Origin: an uncultured bacterium
Lineage (GTDB): Bacteria > Pseudomonadota > Alphaproteobacteria > Sphingomonadales > Sphingomonadaceae
Length of the DNA stretch: 64,000 nt
Reading direction: 5' to 3'
Assembly (NCBI GenBank): GCA_942636505.2
Contig: CALOGB020000221.1
Location: 470,125 to 534,124, forward strand
Each line of letters begins with the position of its first letter. Positions within the stretch are counted from its first letter, which is position 1. The translations under genes and the position numbers were made by a program. Below, piece after piece: positions 35,048 through 42,751 of the stretch. The notes under the pieces were generated by a model. That model was given only the letters and a program-made list of their open reading frames with translations, did no database searches and was not told where the DNA came from.

Positions 35048-35644
35048 TCAACCCTGCGCTTCGTTCTCCTGGTCGCGCGGTGCTTCGGCGGTCGCGCCGG
35101 GCTCTGCGTTCGGATCGTAATCCTCGACGAAGCCAGCCTCGTCGCGCTCGAACATCGACGACATCACGTCGACGCCCGAAGCCTGCATCTCGGCCTCTTC
35201 AGGCGAGCGGGCAACGTTGACCTTGACGGCCACCGACACCTCGGGGTGCAGCGAGACCTTGACGGTGTAGACACCGATCGCCTTGATCGGCTTGTCGAGC
35301 ACGATCGCCGACTTGCCGACCTTGTGACCGTCGGCCACCAGCGCATCGACCAGATCGCGAACCGCGACCGAGCCGTAGAGCTGACCGGTGTTCGACGCCT
35401 GACGGATCAGGGTCACGGTCGCGTCGTTGAAGGTCTTCGCTTCGGTCTCGGCATCGCTGCGACGCGATGCGTTGTCCGATTCGATCTTCGCACGGTTCGA
35501 CTCGAACACCTTGCGGTTGGCTTCGTTCGAACGAAGCGCCTTCTTGTTGGGAAGCAGGAAGTTACGTGCGTAACCGTCCTTGACCTTCACCACGTCGCCG
35601 ATAGCACCAAGCTTTTCGACGCGCTCAAGCAGAATGACGTCCAT
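35048..35644 (-). CDS. rplI: 50S ribosomal protein L9
   Basis: The 198-residue protein starts MDVILLERVEKLGAIGDVV with the conserved L9 N-terminal domain (VKDGYARNFLLPNKKAL), a linking helix and a C-terminal domain (LYGSVAVRDLVDALVADG). It is about 50 residues longer than E. coli L9 because of a low-complexity acidic tail (FVEDYDPNAEPGATAEAP onward). Last gene of the S6-S18-L9 operon. Confidence 0.97.
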   Translation of the reverse strand: MDVILLERVEKLGAIGDVVKVKDGYARNFLLPNKKALRSNEANRKVFESNRAKIESDNASRRSDAETEAKTFNDATVTLIRQASNTGQLYGSVAVRDLVDALVADGHKVGKSAIVLDKPIKAIGVYTVKVSLHPEVSVAVKVNVARSPEEAEMQASGVDVMSSMFERDEAGFVEDYDPNAEPGATAEAPRDQENEAQG

Positions 35645-35655
35645 GTGGGCGCTCC

Positions 35656-35880
35656 TTACTTAACGATGTAGGGCAGCAAGCCCAGATGACGCGCACGCTT
35701 GATGGCCTGGGCCAGTTCGCGCTGCTTCTTTGCGGCCACCGAAGTGATACGCGACGGGACGATCTTGCCACGCTCGGACACGAAGCCCTGCAGCAACCGG
35801 ACGTCCTTATAGTCGATCCGGGGAGCGTCTTTGGCGGAGAACGGGCAGCTCTTGCGGCGGCGGAAGAATGGACGTGCCAT
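35656..35880 (-). CDS. rpsR: 30S ribosomal protein S18
   Basis: The 74-residue basic protein has the S18 core (IDYKDVRLLQGFVSERGKIV; PSRITSVAAKKQRELAQAIK; RARHLGLLPYIVK). It lies between rpsF (2-bp gap) and rplI (11-bp gap). S18 forms a dimer with S6 on the small subunit. Confidence 0.98.
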   Translation of the reverse strand: MARPFFRRRKSCPFSAKDAPRIDYKDVRLLQGFVSERGKIVPSRITSVAAKKQRELAQAIKRARHLGLLPYIVK

Positions 35881-35882
35881 GA

Positions 35883-36317
35883 TTATTCAGCTCCCTCTTC
35901 GCGGTCACGACGGGGACCACGGTCCGGACGATCGCCACGATCGGGACGGCCCTCACGGCCACCTTCACGGTCGCCACGACGCTCGCGGTCACGATCCTGC
36001 TTGCGCATCATCACGGTCGGGCCCTCTTCGAGGGTGTCGACCTTGACCGTCATGTAACGGATGATGTCTTCGTTGATCTGGGTCTGGCGCTCCAGCTCTG
36101 CGATCACGCTGCCCGGGGCATCGATCTCGAGCATGACATAGTGCGCCTTGCGGTTCTTGGCGATCTTGTACGCCAGCGAACGCAGGCCCCAGTTCTCGGT
36201 CTTTACGACCCGACCTTCGTTGTCGTTCACGATCTTGGTGGCGATTTCCGCCAGTGCGTCCACCTGCGCTTGTGCCAGATCCTGGCGCGCAAGGAACACG
36301 TGCTCGTAAAGAGCCAT
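35883..36317 (-). CDS. rpsF: 30S ribosomal protein S6 with Arg/Asp-rich tail
   Basis: The 144-residue protein begins MALYEHVFLARQDLAQAQVD, with the S6 ferredoxin-like fold (GLRSLAYKIAKNRKAHYVML) to about residue 100. The last 40 residues are nearly all Arg, Asp, Gly and Glu in irregular RDRxxRGDR repeats, a tail common in alphaproteobacterial S6. The start at 36317 is chosen for the conserved MALYEHV; an upstream ATG adds unconserved residues. First gene of its operon. Confidence 0.97.
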   Translation of the reverse strand: MALYEHVFLARQDLAQAQVDALAEIATKIVNDNEGRVVKTENWGLRSLAYKIAKNRKAHYVMLEIDAPGSVIAELERQTQINEDIIRYMTVKVDTLEEGPTVMMRKQDRDRERRGDREGGREGRPDRGDRPDRGPRRDREEGAE

Positions 36318-36396
36318 GTCTTGTCCTTCGTCTTGGCCGATCGCTGATACACGCCCCATGCGTGCACCCCTCCGGCTGTCGTCTAGAATGCAAACA

Positions 36397-36424
36397 GGGG
36401 CGAGAGACGCGAATCTCTCACCCC
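36397..36424 (-). promoter_or_regulatory. Strong hairpin in the rpsF leader region
   Basis: On the minus strand GGGGTGAGAGA and TCTCTCGCCCC pair over 11 positions (one G-T) around the loop TTCGCG. It lies 80 bp upstream of rpsF and 50 bp downstream of the RcnB-like gene. It could terminate that gene or be part of the S6:S18 autoregulatory leader known in other bacteria. Weak T content after the stem argues against a simple terminator. Confidence 0.45.
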
Positions 36425-36474
36425 GGTTGCAGAGGGCCTTACCCGTTTATCGGGGAAAGGCAAGGTATTCAGGT

Positions 36475-36831
36475 TTACCGGAACGCGCCGCCACGAACCT
36501 GTACCACGTTGCCGCGGCCGTCGATCAAGATCGCGTCACGACCCGAGCGGACCCACTGATGCGCGCGGGGCGGGGGTGCGAGGCGATAGTTGCGATACGT
36601 CGTGATCACCCGGTAGTTCTGCGCTTGGCGGCGATCGAAGCGCTGGCCGGCGCGCCAGTTGCGATACTGCGGCGTGCGGACGACGGTGCGCTTGGTGACG
36701 ACGGTGCGGCCGTTGTCGTTGTGGCGCACGGTGGTCACTTCGCGACGCTGCTGCGCTTCGGCCGGAGCGGCTGCGAGTAGTGGGCTGGCGACGAGGGTGG
36801 CGGCAAGCGCGCTGAGGATGAACTTCTTCAT
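36475..36831 (-). CDS. RcnB-like periplasmic protein
   Basis: The 118-residue protein has a clear signal peptide (MKKFILSALAATLVASPLLA, then APAEAQ) and a basic mature region ending in the RcnB-type fold (YRVITTYRNYRLAPPPRAHQ; DAILIDGRGNVVQV). In E. coli RcnB is a periplasmic protein affecting nickel/cobalt export; in this lineage such proteins are common and their role is unclear. The ribosome site GGGAGA precedes the ATG at 36831. It diverges from fabD. Confidence 0.8.
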   Translation of the reverse strand: MKKFILSALAATLVASPLLAAAPAEAQQRREVTTVRHNDNGRTVVTKRTVVRTPQYRNWRAGQRFDRRQAQNYRVITTYRNYRLAPPPRAHQWVRSGRDAILIDGRGNVVQVRGGAFR

Positions 36832-36892
36832 GATAATCTCCCGTTGAAAACACGGCGCCGTTGCTGCGGCGTCTTCCATAATTTGGGAGCCG

Positions 36893-36947
36893 ATTGTCGC
36901 AGGCTATTGTCGCAAGGTCGGCGAAATGGTCGCATATTGTCGCAAGG
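36893..36947. repeat. ATTGTCGCA short direct repeats upstream of fabD
   Basis: ATTGTCGCA occurs at 36893, 36906 and 36936, with a variant ATGGTCGCA at 36926; two copies extend to TATTGTCGCAAGG. The cluster lies between the divergent RcnB-like gene and fabD, 85-140 bp before the fabD start. It looks like a set of regulator-binding sites, but no regulator can be named. Confidence 0.5.
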
Positions 36948-37031
36948 CCGCGAGGTTCGTTCAGGTTGCAACTCGCCGCACACCTTTATAGGCCCCGCGC
37001 TCAAACGAAGACCCAATACAGAGGAGAGGCC

Positions 37032-37991
37032 ATGCGCGCGTTCATCTTCCCCGGCCAGGGGAGCCAATCTGTCGGCATGGGCAAGGCGCTCGCCGACGCC
37101 AGCGCCATTGCCCGCGAAGTCTTCGCCGAAGTTGACGAGGCGCTCGGCCAGCACCTGTTCCGCCTGATGAGCGAAGGTCCCGCGGACGACCTGCTCCTCA
37201 CCGAGAACGCGCAGCCCGCAATCATGGCGAACGCGATCGCCACGTTGCGCGTCGCCGAGAAGGAAGGCGGCATCCGCCTTGCCGACAAGGCCGATTACGT
37301 CGCCGGCCACAGCCTCGGGGAATACACCGCTTTGTGCGCCGCCGGTGCGCTCGACCTTTCTACCACCGCCCGCCTCCTGAAACTCCGCGGCCGAGCGATG
37401 CAGGCGGCGGTACCGGTAGGCCAGGGCGCAATGGCCGCGTTGCTCGGCACCGACCTCGAAAAGGCGCAGGTCATCGCCGGCGCAGCCGTCGACGCGATCC
37501 TCGCGGAAGGTGGCCCCGAACTGATCTGCACCGTCGCAAACGACAACGACCCGTCGCAGGTCGTCATCTCCGGCCACCGCCTCGCCATCGAAAAGGCCAT
37601 CGCGCTCGCCAAGGACCTCGGTGCCAAGCGCGCGGTATTGTTGCCCGTCTCCGCCCCCTTCCACTGCCCCCTGATGCAACCCGCCGCGGAAGCGATGGAA
37701 GCCGCGCTGCTCGACGCCGACCTCCGCGCGCCTTTAGTCCCGGTTTTCGCCAACGTGGACGCAACTGCCGTCGCCGACCCCGGTGCGATCCGTCACTTGT
37801 TGGTCCAGCAGGTCACCGGCATGGTCCGCTGGCGCGAATCGGTGTTGGCGATGCATGCGGCGGGGGTCGACCACTTCGTGGAATTCGGCGGCAAGGTGCT
37901 CAGCCCGATGGTCAAGCGCATCACCCCCGACGTCGAGACGACGAGCGTCATCACGATGGACGACATCGAAGCGCTTGTTCGGAGTTTGTAG
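37032..37991 (+). CDS. fabD: ACP S-malonyltransferase
   Basis: The 319-residue enzyme loads malonyl groups from CoA onto ACP. The nucleophile Ser94 lies in GHSLGEYTAL; IFPGQGSQSVGMGKAL is the N-terminal signature, and the catalytic His lies in SAPFHCPLM. The ribosome site GAGGAGAGG precedes the start. It heads the fatty-acid synthesis cluster fabD-fabG-acpP-fabF, which is interrupted by a GxxExxY gene. Confidence 0.97.
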   Translation: MRAFIFPGQGSQSVGMGKALADASAIAREVFAEVDEALGQHLFRLMSEGPADDLLLTENAQPAIMANAIATLRVAEKEGGIRLADKADYVAGHSLGEYTALCAAGALDLSTTARLLKLRGRAMQAAVPVGQGAMAALLGTDLEKAQVIAGAAVDAILAEGGPELICTVANDNDPSQVVISGHRLAIEKAIALAKDLGAKRAVLLPVSAPFHCPLMQPAAEAMEAALLDADLRAPLVPVFANVDATAVADPGAIRHLLVQQVTGMVRWRESVLAMHAAGVDHFVEFGGKVLSPMVKRITPDVETTSVITMDDIEALVRSL

Positions 37992-38001
37992 AGTAAGAGT
38001 G

Positions 38002-38450
38002 GTTCGCGCAGAGGCGCGGAGGCGCAGAGGAGATTGCGATGGTAGATATCGATCGGATCACTGGCGACGTCATTGACGTCGCGATCCGCATCCACCGCGA
38101 CTTGGGGCCGGGACTGCTCGAAAGCGTTTATGAAACCGTCTTGGCGGGCAACCTCACCGCGATGGGATATCGCGTGGAACGACAGCGTCCGGTAGACATC
38201 GAATTCGAAGGAATGTGTTTTGCTGCCGCCTTCCGTATTGATCTGTTGGTGGACGAGCGACTGATCGTCGAGATCAAATCGATCGACCAGCTGAGTCCGG
38301 TGCATGCAAAGCAACTGCTGACCTATCTGAGATTGACCAAGCAGCCTGTCGGCCTGCTCATCAACTTCGGAGGCGAAACGCTCAAGGAAGGCGTGCGCCG
38401 GCTCGTCAACAATCACTATCCTCTCAGCGCCTCTGCGCCTCTGCGCGAAC
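38002..38450. mobile_element. GxxExxY cassette bounded by 28-bp inverted repeats
   Basis: The left repeat 38002-38029 and the reverse complement of the right repeat 38423-38450 match at 26 of 28 positions. They begin GTTCGCGCAGAGGCGC. They bracket a single nuclease-fold gene, and the right one lies within its last codons. Inserted between fabD and fabG, genes that are normally adjacent. No transposase is present, so movement would need outside help. Confidence 0.6.
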
Positions 38451-38461
38451 AAAATTCTTGA
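38039..38461 (+). CDS. GxxExxY family protein (PD-(D/E)XK nuclease-like)
   Basis: The 140-residue protein has the family-naming motif in DLGPGLLESVYETVLAGNL and the nuclease-like core (FRIDLLVDERLIVEIKSIDQ), where Asp, Glu and Lys fit the PD-(D/E)XK pattern, then HAKQLLTYLRLTKQPVGLLI. No activity has been assigned to the family to my knowledge. The last residues (SASAPLREQ) are encoded by an inverted repeat. The gene ends 14 bp before fabG and may be co-transcribed with the fab genes. Confidence 0.88.
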   Translation: MVDIDRITGDVIDVAIRIHRDLGPGLLESVYETVLAGNLTAMGYRVERQRPVDIEFEGMCFAAAFRIDLLVDERLIVEIKSIDQLSPVHAKQLLTYLRLTKQPVGLLINFGGETLKEGVRRLVNNHYPLSASAPLREQNS

Positions 38462-38475
38462 ATCTGGAGACCATA

Positions 38476-39216
38476 ATGTTCGACCTCACAGGCATGACCG
38501 CCCTCGTTACCGGGGCATCCGGCGGGATCGGGTCCGAGATCGCCAAGGCCCTGACCGCGCAAGGCGCACGCCTGGCCGTATCCGGCTCCAACGCCGACAA
38601 GCTCGAAGCCTTCCGCGCCAGCCTCGGCGGCGACCACGTCGCGCTTCCCTGCAACCTCTCCGACGCCGCCGCCGTCGACGCGCTTGTCCCGCAAGCCGTC
38701 GAAGCGCTCGGCGGCAAGCTAGACATCCTCGTCAACAACGCCGGCGTCACCCGCGACAATCTCGCGATGCGGATGAAGGACGACGAGTGGGACAGCGTCA
38801 TTCGCGTCAATCTCGAAGCCGCGTTCCGTCTCATGCGCGCCGCCGCCAAGCCGATGATGAAGGCAAGGTTCGGCCGGATGATCTCGGTCACCTCGATCGT
38901 CGGTGTCACCGGCAACCCCGGCCAGGCGAACTACGCCGCATCGAAGGCCGGCCTTATCGGCATGTCGAAATCGATGGCGCAGGAGCTCGCCAGCCGCGGC
39001 ATCACCGTCAACTGCGTCGCGCCCGGTTTCATCACCTCGCCGATGACCGACGCGCTGCCCGACGCGCAGAAGACTGCGCTCACCGCAAAAATTCCGGCTG
39101 GTCGCCTCGGCGAAGGCGCAGACATCGGCGCGGCGATCGTGTACCTCGCTAGCCGTGAAGCCGGGTACGTCACGGGACAAACCGTGCACGTGAACGGCGG
39201 GATGGCGATGATCTGA
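38476..39216 (+). CDS. fabG: 3-oxoacyl-ACP reductase
   Basis: The 246-residue short-chain dehydrogenase reduces beta-ketoacyl-ACP with NADPH. Motifs: nucleotide-binding VTGASGGIGSEIAKAL, NNAGVTRD, catalytic Ser in ISVTSIVGV and YAASK, and the C-terminal VTGQTVHVNGGMAMI. The start at 38476 has GGAG eight bases upstream; an upstream in-frame ATG lies next to the inverted repeat and is less likely. Confidence 0.97.
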   Translation: MFDLTGMTALVTGASGGIGSEIAKALTAQGARLAVSGSNADKLEAFRASLGGDHVALPCNLSDAAAVDALVPQAVEALGGKLDILVNNAGVTRDNLAMRMKDDEWDSVIRVNLEAAFRLMRAAAKPMMKARFGRMISVTSIVGVTGNPGQANYAASKAGLIGMSKSMAQELASRGITVNCVAPGFITSPMTDALPDAQKTALTAKIPAGRLGEGADIGAAIVYLASREAGYVTGQTVHVNGGMAMI

Positions 39217-39293
39217 ACTTGCGCGCTGAACTGCCGCGTTCTAGGTGCGTTCAGGAAATACCCAAAACCCCCAGATTTGAAGAGGGAACTACC

Positions 39294-39530
39294 ATGAGCG
39301 AGACAGCTGACCGCGTGAAGAAGATCGTCGTCGAGCATCTCGGCGTCGAAGCCGACAAGGTGACCGAGGACGCGAGCTTCATCGACGACCTGGGCGCAGA
39401 CAGCCTCGACATCGTCGAACTCGTCATGGCGTTCGAGGAAGAATTCGGTGTCGAGATCCCCGATGATGCCGCCGAGAAGATTGCGACCGTCAAGGACGCG
39501 ATCACCTACATCGACGAGCACAAGGCCTGA
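39294..39530 (+). CDS. acpP: Acyl carrier protein
   Basis: The 78-residue acidic protein has the phosphopantetheine attachment Ser37 in LGADSLDIVELV. It carries growing acyl chains for the Fab enzymes. The ribosome site is GAGGG. It lies between fabG and fabF as usual. Confidence 0.98.
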   Translation: MSETADRVKKIVVEHLGVEADKVTEDASFIDDLGADSLDIVELVMAFEEEFGVEIPDDAAEKIATVKDAITYIDEHKA

Positions 39531-39582
39531 TCAGGGTCTAGGGTTCAAAACTTTGGACCTGCCCTGAAGGGTGTGATTTGAG

Positions 39583-39629
39583 CGGCTCCCCGTCCTTGGG
39601 CAAAGAGGGCGGGGAGCCGTTTCGTTTTG
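39583..39629 (+). terminator. Probable intrinsic terminator or attenuator after acpP
   Basis: A perfect 10-bp stem (CGGCTCCCCG at 39583-39592 with CGGGGAGCCG at 39610-39619) is followed by TTTCGTTTTG. It lies 52 bp past the acpP stop and would give extra acpP transcript relative to fabF. Confidence 0.8.
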
Positions 39630-39651
39630 AGAGCAGACGGAGTTTGAAGCC

Positions 39652-40914
39652 ATGCGGCGTGTCGTCGTAACCGGGCTAGGCCTGGTCACCCCTCTGGGGG
39701 CGGATGTTGAAACGGCCTGGGCGAATATCCTCGCCGGCAAATCGGGCGCGGGCCCGATCACGCGCTTCGACGCGTCGGATCAGGTGTGCCGCATCGCCTG
39801 CGAGGTGAAGCCGGCCGACCACGAATATGGCTTCGATCCCGGCAAGCGCGTTGACCACAAGGTCCAGCGCCAGGTCGATCCGTTCATCATCTACGGCATC
39901 GACGCCGCAGGCCAGGCTCTGGAAGACGCCGGGCTGACCGAGATGACGCTCGAAGAGAGCTGGCGCGCCGGCGTCTCGATCGGTTCGGGCATCGGCGGTC
40001 TGCCGGGTATCGAGAGCGAGGCGATCGTGCTCCATACCAAGGGCCCGCGTCGCGTTTCACCACACTTCGTCCACGGCCGCCTGATCAACCTGATCTCGGG
40101 CCAGGTCTCGATCAAATACGGCCTGCGTGGTCCGAATCACGCGGTAGTCACCGCCTGCTCGACCGGCGCGCACGCCATTGGCGATGCAGCGCGGATGATC
40201 GCGATGGACGATGCCGACGTGATGCTCGCGGGCGGCGCGGAAGGTACCGTCTGCCCGCTCGGCATCGCCGGGTTCGCGCAGGCCCGCGCGCTGTCGACCA
40301 ACTTCAACGACTCGCCCGAAAAGGCCTCGCGTCCCTACGACAAGGATCGCGATGGCTTCGTGATGGGCGAGGGCGCTGGCGTCTTGGTGCTCGAGGAATA
40401 TGAGCACGCCAAGGCACGTGGCGCGAAGATGTACGCCGAGGTGATCGGCTACGGTCTGTCGGGCGACGCATACCACGTGACCGCGCCGCATCCGGAAGGT
40501 GACGGTGCGTTCCGATCGATGCAGATGGCGATCAAGAAGTCGGGCCTCGCGCTCGAGGACATCGACTACATCAACGCGCACGGCACTTCGACGCCGCTCG
40601 GCGACGAGCTCGAACTGGGCGCGGTCCGTCGCCTGTTCGGCGATGCGATCTCGGGCCTGTCGATGTCGTCGACCAAGTCGGCGATCGGCCATCTGCTCGG
40701 CGGTGCCGGCGCGGTCGAGAGCATCTTCTGCATCCTCGCGCTGCGTGACCAGATCGTCCCGCCGACGCTGAACCTCGACAATCCGAGCGACAGCTGCGTG
40801 GGGGTCGATCTCGTGCCCCACGTGGCCAAGAAGCGTGAAGTCCGCGCAGTCCTGAACAACTCGTTCGGCTTCGGCGGCACGAATGCGTCGCTGGTGATGA
40901 CGAAGGTCCGCTAA
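39652..40914 (+). CDS. fabF: 3-oxoacyl-ACP synthase II
   Basis: The 420-residue condensing enzyme has the nucleophile Cys in AVVTACSTGAHAIGDAA and the two catalytic His in NAHGTSTPLGDELE and KSAIGHLLGGAGAV. It elongates acyl-ACP in fatty-acid synthesis in the cytoplasm. ATGCGGCGTGTCGTC at 39652 gives the standard MRRVVVTGLGLVTPLG start. Confidence 0.98.
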   Translation: MRRVVVTGLGLVTPLGADVETAWANILAGKSGAGPITRFDASDQVCRIACEVKPADHEYGFDPGKRVDHKVQRQVDPFIIYGIDAAGQALEDAGLTEMTLEESWRAGVSIGSGIGGLPGIESEAIVLHTKGPRRVSPHFVHGRLINLISGQVSIKYGLRGPNHAVVTACSTGAHAIGDAARMIAMDDADVMLAGGAEGTVCPLGIAGFAQARALSTNFNDSPEKASRPYDKDRDGFVMGEGAGVLVLEEYEHAKARGAKMYAEVIGYGLSGDAYHVTAPHPEGDGAFRSMQMAIKKSGLALEDIDYINAHGTSTPLGDELELGAVRRLFGDAISGLSMSSTKSAIGHLLGGAGAVESIFCILALRDQIVPPTLNLDNPSDSCVGVDLVPHVAKKREVRAVLNNSFGFGGTNASLVMTKVR

Positions 40915-40919
40915 AAACC

Positions 40920-40973
40920 TTGTTCCCCCGCGAGGCGGGGGCCCAGACTGGGTCCCCGCCTCGCGGGGATCCA
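40920..40973. repeat. Palindromic repeat, family C, just before mltG
   Basis: A TTGTTCCCCCGCGAGGCGGG arm, GGCCCAGACTGGGT core and CCCCGCCTCGCGGGGATCCA arm fill the fabF-mltG gap. The mltG ribosome site (AAGGAG) starts at its right edge. Confidence 0.88.
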
Positions 40974-40983
40974 AGGAGTACCA

Positions 40984-41952
40984 ATGCGTAAGGTCGGCTG
41001 TCTCGGATTGATCATTGGCCTGGCGGCAGTCGTAGCGCTGTTCCTGGTCGTCCAAGGCTGGGGCGGCGCTGGCCCAGCACCGCGTACGCTGACGGTGCAG
41101 ATCGGCGAAGGCAGCACATTGGCCGGCGCTGCCACCGAACTCGAAAAGGCCGGCGCGATCCCGTCGGCCCGACGCTTCCGTTTGTATGCGCGCGTGTTCG
41201 GCTCAGGAGACCCGATCAAGGCCGGCGAATACCGCATCGCGCCACACACCAGCCAGTCCGATATCCTCAAGCTGATGCAGGGCGGCAAGGTCGTCCAGCG
41301 CCTCGTCGTCGTCCCCGAAGGCTATCCTTCCGTCCTCGTCTACGACGCGTTGATGAAGGCCGACGGCTTGACCGGCACCGTACCCGTCCCGGCGGAAGGC
41401 TCGATCCTCCCCGACAGCTACGCCTTCCAGGCCGGCGACACCCGCGCATCGGTCGTCACGCGGATGCAGGCGGCGATGAAGACCTACCTCGCCACCGCTT
41501 GGGCCGCGCGCAAGCCCGGTATCGCGGTGACGACGCCCGAACAGGCGATCATCCTCGCCTCGATCGTCGAGAAGGAAACCGGCAAGCCCTCCGAACGCCG
41601 CACCGTCGCCGCGGTCTACGGAAATCGCCTGCGGGGCGGCATGCCGCTTCAGGCGGACCCCACGGTGATCTACCCGATTACCAAGGGCCGCCCGCTAGGT
41701 CGCCGCATCCTGCGCTCGGAGCTGCACGCAAAGAACGGCTACAACACCTATGCCGAAGCCGGCCTGCCGGTCGGCCCGATCGCCAACCCAGGCCGCGCTT
41801 CGATCGACGCGGTGCTCGACCCGGCGCAGACCCAGGCGCTTTACTTCGTAGCAGACGGCACCGGCGGCCACGTGTTTGCGAACACGCTGGCCGAACACAA
41901 CGCCAACGTGAAGAAATGGTACGCGATCCGCAAAGCCCGCGGCGAAATGTGA
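40984..41952 (+). CDS. mltG: Endolytic murein transglycosylase MltG
   Basis: The 322-residue protein has a single N-terminal membrane anchor (LGLIIGLAAVVALFLVVQG), a LysM-like region (TLTVQIGEGSTLAGAATELE), and the YceG domain with catalytic Glu in ILASIVEKETGKPSERRTVA, then LQADPTVIYP and AGLPVGPIANPGRASI. It is thought to terminate glycan strand synthesis. Found downstream of fabF as in many proteobacteria. Confidence 0.96.
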   Translation: MRKVGCLGLIIGLAAVVALFLVVQGWGGAGPAPRTLTVQIGEGSTLAGAATELEKAGAIPSARRFRLYARVFGSGDPIKAGEYRIAPHTSQSDILKLMQGGKVVQRLVVVPEGYPSVLVYDALMKADGLTGTVPVPAEGSILPDSYAFQAGDTRASVVTRMQAAMKTYLATAWAARKPGIAVTTPEQAIILASIVEKETGKPSERRTVAAVYGNRLRGGMPLQADPTVIYPITKGRPLGRRILRSELHAKNGYNTYAEAGLPVGPIANPGRASIDAVLDPAQTQALYFVADGTGGHVFANTLAEHNANVKKWYAIRKARGEM

Positions 41953-41966
41953 TCCGCGCGTCGCTC

Positions 41967-42140
41967 CTATCGAGCGACGGGTATAGTCACGCTAACCGGC
42001 TGCACCGGTATGACGGCAGAGATCGCGATGATCCCTGCCATCATACCCGCGGCGCCCCACCAAAAGCGCCGCTGCTTGAAATCGATCACGGCTTTGGCAA
42101 AGCAATACAGCGCTACCAAAGCAATGAGACCGAACAGCAT
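41967..42140 (-). CDS. 57-aa small membrane protein coupled to eda
   Basis: The ATG overlaps the eda stop by one base (TGATG), giving a 57-residue protein. It has two hydrophobic segments (MLFGLIALVALYCFAKAVID and MMAGIIAIAISAVIPV-like) separated by a basic turn (FKQRRFWWGAAG). It is the last gene of the Entner-Doudoroff operon. Both the overlap and the membrane-protein composition support translation. I do not recognise a family; a role in the pathway is only suggested by position. Confidence 0.7.
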   Translation of the reverse strand: MLFGLIALVALYCFAKAVIDFKQRRFWWGAAGMMAGIIAISAVIPVQPVSVTIPVAR

Positions 42141-42751
42141 CACGACTGGCGTAACGCGTTAGCCGCACGAGCCTTGATCTCGATCTCGGCCATCGTCCCG
42201 CCGGTTACCCAGCTACCACCCACACAGAGCACCGGCTTGAACGCGAGCCACTCGGGTGCGCTCGCTTCGGTGATCCCGCCAGTCGGGCAGAAGCTGCACT
42301 GATAGAATGGCGCGGCCAAAGCCTTCAGCGCCTTCAACCCGCCATTCGCCTCGGCCGGGAAGAACTTGAAGTGCGTCAGCCCCAGGTCGAGCCCGGTCAT
42401 GATATCCGCCGCGTTGGCGATCCCCGGCAGGAACGGAATGCCGCTCTCGATGATCGGCGTGGCAAGGCGTTCGGTCAGCCCCGGCGAGACGATGAACTCC
42501 GCGCCAGCGTCCCGGACCTGCGCGAACTGCTGCGTGTTGACGACGGTACCCGCGCCGACGATCGCGCCCGGCACCTTCTTCATCTCGGCGATCGCCTCCA
42601 GCGCCGCGCCTGTGCGCAACGTCACCTCGAGCACGCGCAGGCCGCCTGCGACCAAAGCCTCGGCGAGCGGACGGGCGAGCGCCGCATCCTCGATCACCAG
42701 CACCGGGATGACGGCGCTGGTCTGCATGATGTCTGCGATAGTGGCGGTCAT
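42140..42751 (-). CDS. eda: KDPG aldolase
   Basis: The 203-residue class I aldolase splits 2-keto-3-deoxy-6-phosphogluconate into pyruvate and glyceraldehyde-3-phosphate. Motifs: VLEVTLRTGAALEAI with the catalytic Glu, GAGTVVNTQQ, and the Schiff-base Lys in THFKFFPAEANGG, then SFCPTGGI. The start overlaps the glk stop by four bases (ATGA), so translation is coupled. Confidence 0.96.
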   Translation of the reverse strand: MTATIADIMQTSAVIPVLVIEDAALARPLAEALVAGGLRVLEVTLRTGAALEAIAEMKKVPGAIVGAGTVVNTQQFAQVRDAGAEFIVSPGLTERLATPIIESGIPFLPGIANAADIMTGLDLGLTHFKFFPAEANGGLKALKALAAPFYQCSFCPTGGITEASAPEWLAFKPVLCVGGSWVTGGTMAEIEIKARAANALRQS

